The notes: generated by a model not told the origin, from the letters alone. A DNA stretch of 64,000 nucleotides from CAIKMD01 sp035552195 (GCA_035552195.1 DASZLU010000011.1:30624-94623), one strand, 5' to 3'; counted from the first letter of the stretch, positions 51,762-62,753 are shown. Numbers and translations: made by a program.

Positions 51762-52985
51762 CTAGTTCTTCCCCATCCGCTTCTCCATCGCGCGGATTTC
51801 GGCGCGGGCGATGGAGCGGAGATGGACCTCGTCGGGGCCGTCGACGATCTGCAGGTAGCGGCCGTGGGTCCAGATATCGGGCAGCGGCGTGTCGCCGGTG
51901 AGGCCCTTGGCGCCGAAAACCTGCATCGCACGATTGGCGATCGCGACCTCGATGCGCGGCACGATCACCTTGATCAGCGAGACTTCGCGCCGCGCCGCCT
52001 TCGTGCCGTATTGGTCGATCAGCCAAGCCGTCTTGAAGACCAGCAGCCGCGCCTGCTCGAGCTCGATGCGCGACAGCGCGATCCATTCGCGGATCGTGCC
52101 GTGCTCATGCAGCATCTGGCCGAAGGTGCGGCGCTCGAGGCTGCGCTGGATCATCAACTCCAGCGCAAGCTCGGCGGCGCCGATGGCGCGCATGCAATGA
52201 TGGATGCGCCCCGGACCGAGCCGCGCTTGCGCCAGCGCGAAACCGCTGCCTTCCTCGCCGAGCAAATTCTCCGCCGGCACACGCACCTTGTCGAACAGCA
52301 CCTCGCAATGCCCGTTGCCGTGGACGTGATGCATGATCGGCGGGTTGCGCACGACGGTCAGGCCTCTGGCGTCGGCGGGAATCAGCACCATGCTCTGGCG
52401 GCGATGCGCTTCGGCGCGCTCGGGCGCGCTCTGGCCCATCAGGATGAAGATTTTTGTGCGCGGATCGGCGGCGTTGGTGATCATCCATTTGCGGCCGCTG
52501 ATCACCCAATCGCTGCCGTCGCGCGCGATCGAAGTGCGAATGTTGGTCGCATCGGACGAGGCGACGTCCGGTTCGGTCATGGCGAAGGACGAACGGATGC
52601 TTCCGCCGAGCAGCGGCTTCAGCCATTGCTCTTTTTGTGCCGGCGTCGCCGCAAGATGGAGCAACTCCATATTGCCCGTATCGGGCGCGCTGCAATTGAA
52701 GACCTCGGACGCCCAATCGATGCGGCCCATGATCTCGGCGCAAGGCGCGTAGTCGAGATTCGACATTTGCGTTCCCGGCTCATCGGGCTTGAGCCCCGGG
52801 AGGAAGAGGTTCCAGAGCCCCTGGTCGCGTGCCTTGGCCTTGAGCTCCTCCATAAAAGGCGGCGGGAACACGCCCTGATTTTCCAGCGTGGTAAACTCGG
52901 CGTCGCGCGGCGCAACGTGTTCCTCCATGAATTGCTTGACCGCAGCCTGCACGCGCTGCGATTTTTCCGAGAATGCGAAATCCAT
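51762..52985 (-). CDS. Acyl-CoA dehydrogenase family protein
   Basis: A 407-residue flavoprotein from ATG 52985 behind GGAG. Marks: FAMTEPDVASSDATNI, the GGRKWMITN-like SGRKWMITNAADPR, FDKVRVPAENLLGEEGSGFA, and YLQIVDGPDEVHLRSIAR at the C-terminus near the ACAD10/11-type catalytic Asp/Glu. It oxidises acyl-CoA thioesters or similar substrates. It diverges from the beta-helix gene by 38 bases and leads the FABP-like gene. Confidence 0.92.
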   Translation of the reverse strand: MDFAFSEKSQRVQAAVKQFMEEHVAPRDAEFTTLENQGVFPPPFMEELKAKARDQGLWNLFLPGLKPDEPGTQMSNLDYAPCAEIMGRIDWASEVFNCSAPDTGNMELLHLAATPAQKEQWLKPLLGGSIRSSFAMTEPDVASSDATNIRTSIARDGSDWVISGRKWMITNAADPRTKIFILMGQSAPERAEAHRRQSMVLIPADARGLTVVRNPPIMHHVHGNGHCEVLFDKVRVPAENLLGEEGSGFALAQARLGPGRIHHCMRAIGAAELALELMIQRSLERRTFGQMLHEHGTIREWIALSRIELEQARLLVFKTAWLIDQYGTKAARREVSLIKVIVPRIEVAIANRAMQVFGAKGLTGDTPLPDIWTHGRYLQIVDGPDEVHLRSIARAEIRAMEKRMGKN

Positions 52986-53023
52986 GGCGTTGCTCCGCCT
53001 TGAGTGAGACAAGGAATGTTAGC

Positions 53024-54181
53024 ATGAGGCGACGAATTGTCTTCGCCGCGCTGCTCGTGCTTCTGCCCAGCCTGGCGCAGGCGCGCGCGGTGAACGTGAG
53101 GACGGTTGGCGAGATCATTTCCGCCGTCGACAATGCGAAGCCCGGCGACGTCATCACCGTTGCGCCAGGGCATTACGATCTGCCCGGGCTGCGTATGAAT
53201 GCAAGCGGCACGGCGCAGCATCCGATCGTGCTGCGCGCGGCCAAGGTCGGTACGGTCGAGTTCCGCTCCGCCGCGACCGAATTCCTCAAGATCAGCGCGC
53301 CCGACTGGATCGTCGAGAATCTCGATATCGCCGGCACTTGCCCGAACGACAGCGATTGCGAGCACGCTTTCCATATCGTCGGTCGCGCCGACCACACGAT
53401 CATCCGGGACAACCGCATCCGCGATTACAACGCACATATCAAAGGCGATGGCGAGAACGGCCATTTCCCGAGCGATGTGCTGGTCGAGAACAACTGGCTC
53501 TTCGACACACGGCCGCGCGTCACAGACAACCCGATCGCGCCGGTCGATGTGGTCGGCGGCTCGCGCTGGACGGTGCGCGGCAATCTCATCGCCGATTTCG
53601 CTAAGCGCCTCGATCACCCGCCGACGCGTACGGATGATTGGAGCTACGGACTCTTCCTCAAGGGTAATTCCGAGCGTGGGATGATCGCCGGCAATATCGT
53701 CGATTGCAATCTCGACGCGCCGGCGACCCGCTCGGTCCGCGGCATCTCATTGGGCGCAAGCGGCACCGGGCCGGGGCTCTGCGATAAAGGCGGTGCCTGC
53801 CGTACCGAGCATCGCCAAGGCACCATCTGGGGCAATATCGTGCTCAATTGCCCGGCCGAGCCTGGGCTCTATCTCTTCCAAGCCGAGGATACGCTTGTCG
53901 CCGGCAACATCGTCGTCGGAACGGCGGGCATCGATGTGGTCGGGATCGAGAGCAAGGCGCGGGTCAGCGGCAATACGCTCGACGGCGCGGTCGCCGTGAC
54001 CGGCGGCGCGACGGCGACCGGCGTCAAAGACAATGTGCTTCTCGGTGCGGCGGCGGCGCGTCAGCAATATCTGCTGCCGCTCATCGGCAAAGCGCCGGTC
54101 AAAAGCGATCCGGCATTGGTCGAGGCGGCGAAGCGCATCGCCGCCTATCGTGCCTATCGGGCGGCGTTGACGAAGCGATAA
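53024..54181 (+). CDS. Secreted parallel beta-helix protein
   Basis: A 385-residue protein from ATG 53024 with signal MRRRIVFAALLVLLPSLAQA. Repetitive right-handed beta-helix turns are visible: DWIVENLDIAGTCPNDSDCEH, HTIIRDNRIRDYNAHIK, DVLVENNWLF, WTVRGNLIADF, RGMIAGNIVDCN, GTIWGNIVLNC, DTLVAGNIVVGT. The fold resembles poly-saccharide lyases and chondroitinase-B-like proteins. No catalytic residue is assigned. It shares a short divergent promoter with the acyl-CoA dehydrogenase. Confidence 0.75.
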   Translation: MRRRIVFAALLVLLPSLAQARAVNVRTVGEIISAVDNAKPGDVITVAPGHYDLPGLRMNASGTAQHPIVLRAAKVGTVEFRSAATEFLKISAPDWIVENLDIAGTCPNDSDCEHAFHIVGRADHTIIRDNRIRDYNAHIKGDGENGHFPSDVLVENNWLFDTRPRVTDNPIAPVDVVGGSRWTVRGNLIADFAKRLDHPPTRTDDWSYGLFLKGNSERGMIAGNIVDCNLDAPATRSVRGISLGASGTGPGLCDKGGACRTEHRQGTIWGNIVLNCPAEPGLYLFQAEDTLVAGNIVVGTAGIDVVGIESKARVSGNTLDGAVAVTGGATATGVKDNVLLGAAAARQQYLLPLIGKAPVKSDPALVEAAKRIAAYRAYRAALTKR

Positions 54182-54338
54182 GCGCCGTCGCCGGGCGGCG
54201 TGGATTCAATGTCTTGGTCTCGACCGGCAGGGTGAAACTTCGCCCGTCGTTCAGGTGGACGATCATGTCCGCAAGCAACGGGATGGCGGTCGCTGGGGCG
54301 ATCGCCAGCACCGAGAGCGTGGTCCGGAGCCGATTCAT
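54099..54338 (-). CDS. Possible small secreted ORF (doubtful)
   Basis: An ATG at 54338 opens a frame with a signal-like start (NRLRTTLSVLAIAPATAIP) and VHLNDGRSFTLPVETKTL. The C-terminal half turns Arg/Pro-rich and overlaps the 3' end of the beta-helix gene on the other strand, which is unlike a real protein. No good ribosome-binding site is seen. Confidence 0.25.
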   Translation of the reverse strand: MNRLRTTLSVLAIAPATAIPLLADMIVHLNDGRSFTLPVETKTLNPRRPATALIASSTPPDRHDRRRCASPPRPMPDRF

Positions 54339-54488
54339 GTGAATTTGACCATGATTAAGGGCACGGTTTGGCGCCAGCTTTCGCCAGAGTCTTTGATTTT
54401 GCTGAACCATGGGCGGCCGCCGGGCGCTGTGGTAGGTTTAGACCAAACATCGCGAGCATTGGTCGCGAAGGCGCGTGAGGGAACGGAA
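54182..54488. other. Intergenic region before the GMC gene
   Basis: 307 bases between the beta-helix and GMC genes. It holds the doubtful antisense frame at 54099-54338 and otherwise shows no repeat or strong operator by eye. Confidence 0.3.
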
Positions 54489-56192
54489 ATGGCCGGTGAG
54501 GCGACACTCGACTACATTATCGTGGGCGGCGGCTCGGCCGGCAGTGTGCTCGCGAACCGGCTTTCGGCGCGGTCGGGTAGTCAGGTGCTGCTGATCGAAG
54601 CCGGGCTCGACACGCCGCCCGATGCGGTGCCCGCCGACATCCAGGAGATGTTTCCGAAAGCCGCGCTCAACCCGCAATACAAGTGGATGAAGCTCGTCGC
54701 CTACACGCAATCGCTGCGCCGCAACTATCCGCGCCCGCCGATCCCGGTACTCTACGATCAGGGCAAGGTGATGGGCGGCGGATCGAGCATCAACTATCAG
54801 GCAGCCAATCGCGGCCACCCCGATGATTACGATGAATGGGCGGAGCTCGGCGCGACCGGCTGGGGGTGGAACGACGTGCTGCCCTATTTCAAGAAGCTCG
54901 AAGACGACGCCGATTACGGCGACAACGCCTATCACGGCAAAGGCGGACCAATCCCAGTGCAGCGCATGCGGCGCGACGATTGGTGCGGCTACAGCCGCGC
55001 CGTGGCGCAGGCGCTGGAGAAAGCGGACTTGCCGTATCTCGAGGATCAGAACGGTCCGTTCGTCGACGGGTATTTCTCGGCGACGCAGAACAATCGCAAC
55101 GGCCGCCGCGTCTCGGCCGCGGTCGGCTATCTCACCAACGAGGTGCGCGCGCGGCCCAATCTGCGCATCCTGCCGCAAAGTCATGTGCAGTCGCTGATCT
55201 TCGAGGGACGCCGCGTGGTCGGTGCCGCCGTACAGACGCCGAGCGGCGTCCAGACCTTCCGCGCCAAAGAGGTGATCCTCTCGGCCGGTGCCGTGCATTC
55301 GCCCTCGATGCTGATGCGCGCGGGACTAGGCCCGGCGGCGCATCTATCGGCCATGGGCGTCGAGGTGCGGCAAGACCTGCCGGGCGTCGGCGAGAATCTG
55401 CGCGATCATCCCGGCATCGGCATCCTCGCTTATATCACCAGCGACGCGCGCGCCGAGGATGAAGCGCGGCCGTTGCAGCTATCGTTTCGTCATTCGTCGA
55501 AGGTCACGGATTGCCCTTCGTCGGACATGTTCACCGCCGTGTTCAGCCGCGGCGGCTGGCATGGTGTCGGCAAGCGGCTCGGCATGGCGATGACGTGGGT
55601 GAATAAGTCTTACTCGGCCGGCCGCGTGACGCTGCAAAGCCTCAATCCGCAGGACGAGCCGAAGGTCGAGCTCAATTACTTCGACGATCAACGCGACTTC
55701 ACGCGGTTGAAGGACGGGCTGCGCTTCATCACCGGTTTGTTCGACACGACGACGGTGAAGCAGGTCACGCGGACGCCGATCGGCGCCCGTCTGTCGCAGC
55801 GGGCGCGCGAGGCGAGCGCCGTCAATTTCAAGAACCTCGTGAAGATGGGAGCCGCCGGCATGATGCTCGACGGGCCGGCGGCGCTCCGCGACAGCATCAT
55901 CCGCAACAAGATCAGCGAAGCGCCGCCGCTCGCCGACATGATGGGGGATGAGAGCATCCTCGACGATTACGTCCGCGCGACCGCGATGGGGATCAAGCAT
56001 CTCTCCTGCACCTGCCGGATGGGACAGGACGACGATCTGAAAGCGGTGACGCATACCGACGGCACGGTGAAGGGTGTCGATGGCTTGCGCGTCGTCGACG
56101 CTTCGGTGATGCCGAACCTGCCGCGCTGCAACACCAACCTCACGACGATGATGATCGCCGAGAAAATGTCGGAGAAAATTCTGAATGCGTAA
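54489..56192 (+). CDS. GMC-family FAD oxidoreductase
   Basis: A 567-residue enzyme from ATG 54489. The FAD motif DYIIVGGGSAGSVLANRLS begins near residue 8. GMC signatures are VMGGGSSINYQAANRG and SAGAVHSPSMLMRAGLG. The catalytic His is probably in IKHLSCTCRMG, with the C-terminal DASVMPNLPRCNTNLTTMM. Choline, alcohol and sugar dehydrogenases share this fold; the substrate is unknown. The natural start could also lie further upstream in frame. Confidence 0.92.
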   Translation: MAGEATLDYIIVGGGSAGSVLANRLSARSGSQVLLIEAGLDTPPDAVPADIQEMFPKAALNPQYKWMKLVAYTQSLRRNYPRPPIPVLYDQGKVMGGGSSINYQAANRGHPDDYDEWAELGATGWGWNDVLPYFKKLEDDADYGDNAYHGKGGPIPVQRMRRDDWCGYSRAVAQALEKADLPYLEDQNGPFVDGYFSATQNNRNGRRVSAAVGYLTNEVRARPNLRILPQSHVQSLIFEGRRVVGAAVQTPSGVQTFRAKEVILSAGAVHSPSMLMRAGLGPAAHLSAMGVEVRQDLPGVGENLRDHPGIGILAYITSDARAEDEARPLQLSFRHSSKVTDCPSSDMFTAVFSRGGWHGVGKRLGMAMTWVNKSYSAGRVTLQSLNPQDEPKVELNYFDDQRDFTRLKDGLRFITGLFDTTTVKQVTRTPIGARLSQRAREASAVNFKNLVKMGAAGMMLDGPAALRDSIIRNKISEAPPLADMMGDESILDDYVRATAMGIKHLSCTCRMGQDDDLKAVTHTDGTVKGVDGLRVVDASVMPNLPRCNTNLTTMMIAEKMSEKILNA

Positions 56193-56212
56193 CGTCGTTG
56201 TATCTATTCCTC

Positions 56213-56276
56213 GTCATGCCCGCGAAAGCGGGCATCCAGCGGGTGCCTCTGGACTCCCGCTTTCGCGGGAGTGACG
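56213..56276. repeat. Two-hairpin dispersed repeat (CGTCATGCCCGCG type)
   Basis: First hairpin ATGCCCGC, loop GAAA, GCGGGCAT (56216-56235). Second hairpin ACTCCCGC, loop TTTC, GCGGGAGT (56253-56272). It opens with CGTCA and closes with TGACG. Same family as 33483-33544. Confidence 0.8.
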
Positions 56277-56297
56277 AAAGAGGGAGCGGAGACGAAC

Positions 56298-57407
56298 ATG
56301 ATCGACACCTTCAAAGACGATGCGGTCACAGCGCTCGCCGATTTCGACAATCGCGCGCGGCGCGAGGCGGTGCTGGGCCAGCGCCGCTCGTCGCAGAAAA
56401 TCCCGGTCATCGATTTCGGCGCCTATGCCAATGGCGAGGGGCTCGAGGCACGGCAGCGCGTCGCCGCGGAGCTGCGCAAAGCCTGTACCGATACCGGCTT
56501 CTTCTATCTCGCCAATCACGGCATCAGCCAAGACGAGCTCGACGTTGCGCATGAATGGGGTCTCGTCTTCTTCGAGCAGCCGCGTGCCGAGAAGATGAAG
56601 CTCGACAAGAGCAACCACCCGTCGCGGCAGGGCTGGATGCCGGTCGGCGGAATGAATCCGGGCGCCAATCCCGACAAGGACGCCGACCAGAAAGAGACGT
56701 TTGTTCTGCCGCGCGAGCTTCATCCCGGCGAGCTGAAGGGCGAGAACCCGGCGGTCGGCAACGGTCAGTGGCCCGATCCGGCAAAGCTGCCGGGCTTTCG
56801 CGCGTTCCTGACGGCGCATATCGCCAAGCGCGTGACCATCGCGCAGCAACTCTGCCGCGCCCTGGCGCTGAGCCTCGATCTGCCGGAGGACTATCTCGAC
56901 GAGAGCCATCGATATCCGGGCATCTCGCTGACCTATAATTATTATCCGCCGGTCGATCCCGAAACGGCGGGCCGCACGCAATGGGGAATCTCGCCGCATA
57001 CCGACTACGGCACCTTCACCTTATTGTCGCAGGACGCGCTCGGCGGGCTCGAGATTCGCAATCAGAACGACGAATGGATCGACGTGCCGCCGCTGCCCGG
57101 CACCTTCGTCGTCAACATCGCCGATCTCTTCGCGCGCTGGACCAATGGGCTCTATCGCTCAAGTCTTCATCGCGCGTCGAATTTCAGCCATAGCACGCGC
57201 GCGCGGATATCTTTGCCGCTCTTCGTGATCCCTTATGCCAAGACCCGCGTTGAATGCCTGCCGACGTGCCAGGGTCCGGGCAATCCGGCGAAATACGAGC
57301 CGGTCGAGGCAGGGCCTTACGTTCGCGCGCTACTGGAGCAATCCTATCGCACGGGCCGGCCGGGCGTCGCCCAGCGCACGGTCGACGAACGGATGAAGTC
57401 GCTTTAA
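56298..57407 (+). CDS. Isopenicillin-N-synthase-like Fe(II)/2-oxoglutarate-type oxygenase
   Basis: A 369-residue non-heme oxygenase from ATG 56298. The HxD...H iron site is HTDYGTFTLLSQ (H234, D236) and SSLHRASN (H291), with the RxS motif at R303-S305 (RARISLPLF) for co-substrate binding. The N-terminal IPVIDFGAYA and GFFYLANHGI match the family. Members hydroxylate or desaturate small molecules such as auxins and plant metabolites. It leads a plus-strand operon with Rieske, GST and RidA genes. Confidence 0.92.
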   Translation: MIDTFKDDAVTALADFDNRARREAVLGQRRSSQKIPVIDFGAYANGEGLEARQRVAAELRKACTDTGFFYLANHGISQDELDVAHEWGLVFFEQPRAEKMKLDKSNHPSRQGWMPVGGMNPGANPDKDADQKETFVLPRELHPGELKGENPAVGNGQWPDPAKLPGFRAFLTAHIAKRVTIAQQLCRALALSLDLPEDYLDESHRYPGISLTYNYYPPVDPETAGRTQWGISPHTDYGTFTLLSQDALGGLEIRNQNDEWIDVPPLPGTFVVNIADLFARWTNGLYRSSLHRASNFSHSTRARISLPLFVIPYAKTRVECLPTCQGPGNPAKYEPVEAGPYVRALLEQSYRTGRPGVAQRTVDERMKSL

Positions 57408-57420
57408 GGAGAAAGATGCC

Positions 57421-58455
57421 ATGCAAGCGCCCCGCAATTACTGGTACTGCGCCGCTTTCGGCAAAGAGCTCGGGCAGAATCCGCTCGCGCGCACCATCCT
57501 CGGCGAGCCGATCGTGCTCTATCGCACGGCCGATGGAAAGCCGGTTGCCTTCGAGGATCGCTGCTGCCACCGGCGCGTGCCGCTCTCTGCCGGCAAGATC
57601 GAGGGCAACAACCTGCGCTGTGGCTATCACGGCCTCGTTTACGACCCGTCAGGCAAGGTGATCTGGGCGCCGGGGCAGGATCATTTACCGCCGGGCGCGC
57701 AGGTGCGCGCTTATCCGATCGTCGAAAAGCACGGCTGGGTGTGGATATGGCCGGGCGATCCGGCGCTCGCCGCCAAGACGCCGGCGCCGGCTTACGACAA
57801 ATACGACGATCCGAACTGGGCGTCCTATGACGAGCTGCTGCCGATCAGCGGGAATTATTTCCTCGTCGTCGACAATCTGCTCGACCTCTCGCATCTTCCG
57901 TTCCTGCATGCCGCGACGATCGGGAGTCCGGAGGACGTCAATCCCAATCTCAAATGGGAGCGGGGGCCGGATTGGATCAAAGGCACGCGCATCGCGCGCG
58001 GCCTCTCGCCCTCGGCGCGCAATCTGATGGAGGGGCTCGACTTCAAATTCGACCGCACCCAGATCATGCATTTCGAGCCGCCGTCGCAGGTGACGATCGA
58101 CATCCTGTCGAACGAATTCGGCAAGGAATACGGCGCGCCGGACGACCGCATGAATCGCCGCATCATCATCTACGATGCCATCACGCCCGAGACCGATACA
58201 ACCTGCCACTATTTCTGGGCGATCTCGCGCGATTACAAGATTGACGACCAATCGATCACCGAGCTCGGCTTCAAAGCGACGAGCACGGCCTTCCGCGAAG
58301 ACAAGTTCATGATCGAGAAGCAGCAAGCGATGATCGATCGCGAACCCAACGCCTCGATGATCGATCTCATCGGCGATAGCGGCGGGCTGCAGGCGCGGCG
58401 TATCATCGAGCGCATCCTTGCCGAGGAGCAAGGTGCCGCGAACGCTGCGGAGTAG
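57421..58455 (+). CDS. Rieske oxygenase (vanillate O-demethylase-like)
   Basis: A 344-residue protein 13 bases after the oxygenase. Rieske ligands C48, H50, C67, H70 (CCHRRVPLSAG, CGYHGLVYD). The mononuclear site is NLLDLSHLPFLH. It is closely similar in layout to the Rieske gene at 35962-36999. It probably acts on an aryl ether or related compound with an unlinked reductase. It is between the 2-oxoglutarate oxygenase and the GST. Confidence 0.92.
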   Translation: MQAPRNYWYCAAFGKELGQNPLARTILGEPIVLYRTADGKPVAFEDRCCHRRVPLSAGKIEGNNLRCGYHGLVYDPSGKVIWAPGQDHLPPGAQVRAYPIVEKHGWVWIWPGDPALAAKTPAPAYDKYDDPNWASYDELLPISGNYFLVVDNLLDLSHLPFLHAATIGSPEDVNPNLKWERGPDWIKGTRIARGLSPSARNLMEGLDFKFDRTQIMHFEPPSQVTIDILSNEFGKEYGAPDDRMNRRIIIYDAITPETDTTCHYFWAISRDYKIDDQSITELGFKATSTAFREDKFMIEKQQAMIDREPNASMIDLIGDSGGLQARRIIERILAEEQGAANAAE

Positions 58456-58496
58456 AAGCGTTCAAGCAAAAGCATTCATGCGAACAGGGGGAGAAT

Positions 58497-59171
58497 ATGA
58501 AGCTCTATATGCATCCGATCTCGACGACTTGCCGGCCGGTGATGCAATTCATCGCCGACAACAACTTGGAGGTCGAACAAGAGGTCGTCGATATCCTCAC
58601 CGGCGCGCATTACGGTGAGGAATACACGAAGCGCAATCCGAACCGCCTCGTGCCGCTACTTGAGGATGGCGATCTGGCGCTGACCGAGAGCGCGTCGATC
58701 CTGCGTTATCTCGCGGCGAAGATCGATTCACCCGCCTATCCGAAAGATCTGAAGAAGCGGGCGCATGTCGACGAGATGCTCGATTGGTTCAACACCAATT
58801 TCTATCGCGACTGGGGCTACAATTTCGTTTATCCGCAGCTCTTCCCGCATGTCGGCTACGAAGATCCGGCGGCGCAGGCCGCGGTGATGGCGCGGGGCAA
58901 GGCCAAGACGAAAACCTGGCTGCAAATTCTCAACGATCACTGGATCGGCCCGCGCAACAACTATGTCTGTGGCGATACGGTCACGATCGCGGATTATCTC
59001 GGCACGGGTTTCGTCACGATGGGCGAATGGATCCATTGCGATCTCTCGGCCTATCCGAACGTCGCGCGCTGGATCGACGCGATGAAATCGCGTCCGGGTT
59101 ATCAGAAGGTCAACGGCGTCTTCAACGGCTCCGTCGAGGCGAATAAGGGCAAGCCGTTCCAGGGACTCTAA
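58497..59171 (+). CDS. Glutathione S-transferase
   Basis: A 224-residue protein with the GST N-terminal thioredoxin fold: MKLYMHPISTTCRPVMQFIA, NPNRLVPLLEDGDL and the TESASILRYLAAK segment that binds glutathione. A C-terminal helical domain follows. It probably conjugates or isomerises products of the oxygenases, or acts as a dehalogenase; substrate unknown. Confidence 0.92.
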   Translation: MKLYMHPISTTCRPVMQFIADNNLEVEQEVVDILTGAHYGEEYTKRNPNRLVPLLEDGDLALTESASILRYLAAKIDSPAYPKDLKKRAHVDEMLDWFNTNFYRDWGYNFVYPQLFPHVGYEDPAAQAAVMARGKAKTKTWLQILNDHWIGPRNNYVCGDTVTIADYLGTGFVTMGEWIHCDLSAYPNVARWIDAMKSRPGYQKVNGVFNGSVEANKGKPFQGL

Positions 59172-59184
59172 AAGGACCGCCCTC

Positions 59185-59610
59185 ATGCCGAAGACCGTCG
59201 AGCATATCCACTGGCCGAACGCGCCCGACCTGTGGATGCCCTATGCGCCGGCGATAAAGGTGCGCGGCGGCACGACGGTCTACCTTGCGGGCGTCACCGC
59301 CGCGCCGGTCTATCACCACCATCCGCACCGGCCCGAGGAATTCGATTCCATGCCGCGCGACATGGAAGGGCAGGCGCGCGCGGCGCTCGACAATCTGAAA
59401 CGCGGTCTCGAGGCGGTCGGGGCGAACTTCGCCGATGTGGTGACGGCCGATCGCTTCGTCACCGATCTGACCGATCAGGATGCGCTCAACCGTGTTTGGG
59501 CTGAGTATTTCAAGGACGCGAAACCCGCGACCACGACGGTTCAGGTCGTTCGTTTGGCGACCGACCCGCGTTGCCTCATCGAGATCAACGCCGTCGCGGT
59601 GATCGACTAA
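59185..59610 (+). CDS. RidA-family protein
   Basis: A 141-residue YjgF/RidA-like protein. Marks: YLAGVTAAPVYHHHPHRPEE, QARAALDNLKRGLEAVGANF, RFVTDLTDQDALNRVWAEYF, and RCLIEINAVAVID with the conserved Arg. RidA proteins hydrolyse reactive enamine/imine intermediates; some have catabolic roles. It ends the plus-strand operon 14 bases after the GST. Its stop overlaps that of the VOC remnant. Confidence 0.9.
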   Translation: MPKTVEHIHWPNAPDLWMPYAPAIKVRGGTTVYLAGVTAAPVYHHHPHRPEEFDSMPRDMEGQARAALDNLKRGLEAVGANFADVVTADRFVTDLTDQDALNRVWAEYFKDAKPATTTVQVVRLATDPRCLIEINAVAVID

Positions 59611-59878
59611 CCGCGCGGCGCATTCCTGTCGCCGTGGCCTTGCGCGAATTCGATCGTGTAGCCGTTGGGGTCGCGCGCCTTGGCGGAGCGCTCCCATTCT
59701 TCGTCGGGGGCGGCTCGATGAACGCGACGCCGCGCGCTGTGAGCTTTTTGTAGACGCCGTCGAGATTGTCGGTCGAAAGCTCGACATACGCGTCACGTCG
59801 CTCACGGCCGGGGTGAGGCCTTCCATGCGGATTGCAGAATTCGCTTTTTCGTTGCCATCGGCTTTCTCCGACCCACCT
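59607..59878 (-). pseudogene. Remnant of a VOC (glyoxalase/bleomycin-resistance) family gene
   Basis: The minus strand reads SEFCNPHGRPHPGRERRDAY then VELSTDNLDGVYKKLTARGV and AFIEPP, then after a one-base shift in a run of five C (59706-59710) DEEWERSAKARDPNGYTIEF to a stop at 59607-59609. This is the second half of a VOC domain, ending with the usual DPNGYTIEF. The first half and start codon are missing. It overlaps the RidA stop convergently. It could be decayed or damaged by sequencing errors. Confidence 0.65.
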
Positions 59879-59988
59879 AAAGCCCTACAGGAAATAGGGC
59901 CGGAATCGGCGCGTTTTTGACCGGCGGGAAAACCAAAATAATGGTTGCAGGACCTTGACCCATAGGGTTTATTGCCGATCTTAGATAG

Positions 59989-60005
59989 AGGACTACGGTA
60001 GTCCT
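59989..60005. promoter_or_regulatory. Palindromic operator before the Rrf2 gene
   Basis: AGGACTAC-G-GTAGTCCT is a perfect 17-base palindrome, 32 bases before the Rrf2 ATG. The inner GACT-N5-AGTC resembles the IscR type 1 core. It is a likely site for autoregulation of the suf operon by the Rrf2 protein. Confidence 0.7.
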
Positions 60006-60037
60006 AATTCTTCAAACCGGAGCCAAAGCGCGCCGAC

Positions 60038-60487
60038 ATGGTCATCTTGTCGAAGCTTGCCGATTACGGCGTCATCATCGCGACCCATCTTGCTGCCCAT
60101 TCGGAGCGGCAGATGACGGCGGCGGTGCTCGCCCAAGAGACGACATTGCCGCGCGCCACGGTCGCCAAGATTCTGAAAATCCTCGCCCATGCCGGAATCG
60201 TCGCTGGCGCGCGCGGCGCGGCCGGCGGCTACCGTCTGGCGCGTGACGCGGACGCGATTTCGGTCGTGCAGGTCGTCGCGGCGATCGACGGATCGGTGGG
60301 CGTCACGCAATGCACCATCCACGACGACTGCAAGCGCAGCGCCTTTTGCGCGACGCGGCCGCATTGGCATCGCATCAACATGGCGGTGAGCACGGCGCTG
60401 GGCGCAATCACCCTGGCCGAGATGGCCAATCCCTTTGGCGTGCCGCAGCCGCGTCCGGCCGCGCCGCAACCGACAGCAAGACCATAA
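60038..60487 (+). CDS. Rrf2-family Fe-S cluster regulator of the suf operon
   Basis: A 149-residue regulator. Winged helix: KLADYGVIIATHLAAH, ATVAKILKILAHAGIV and GARGAAGGYRLAR. Three cysteines in QCTIHDDCKRSAFCATRPHW, spaced C-x5-C-x5-C, could bind an Fe-S cluster, as in IscR/RirA/SUF regulators. It probably senses Fe-S status and represses through the palindrome at 59989-60005. It is seven bases before sufB and so co-transcribed. Confidence 0.93.
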   Translation: MVILSKLADYGVIIATHLAAHSERQMTAAVLAQETTLPRATVAKILKILAHAGIVAGARGAAGGYRLARDADAISVVQVVAAIDGSVGVTQCTIHDDCKRSAFCATRPHWHRINMAVSTALGAITLAEMANPFGVPQPRPAAPQPTARP

Positions 60488-60493
60488 AGCAAG

Positions 60494-61942
<1,449 letters not shown>

Positions 61943-61990
61943 TCCGGAATCTGAAAATTACCAAACAAAGCCAATTGGCCTGATCAAGAA

Positions 61991-62743
<753 letters not shown>

Positions 62744-62753
62744 GTAGGTATCC

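Noticed and set aside
54099..54338. Small secreted-type frame opposite the end of the beta-helix gene
   Set aside because: Signal-like start, but no ribosome-binding site and an Arg/Pro-rich shadow-like C-terminus; kept only as a low-confidence feature.
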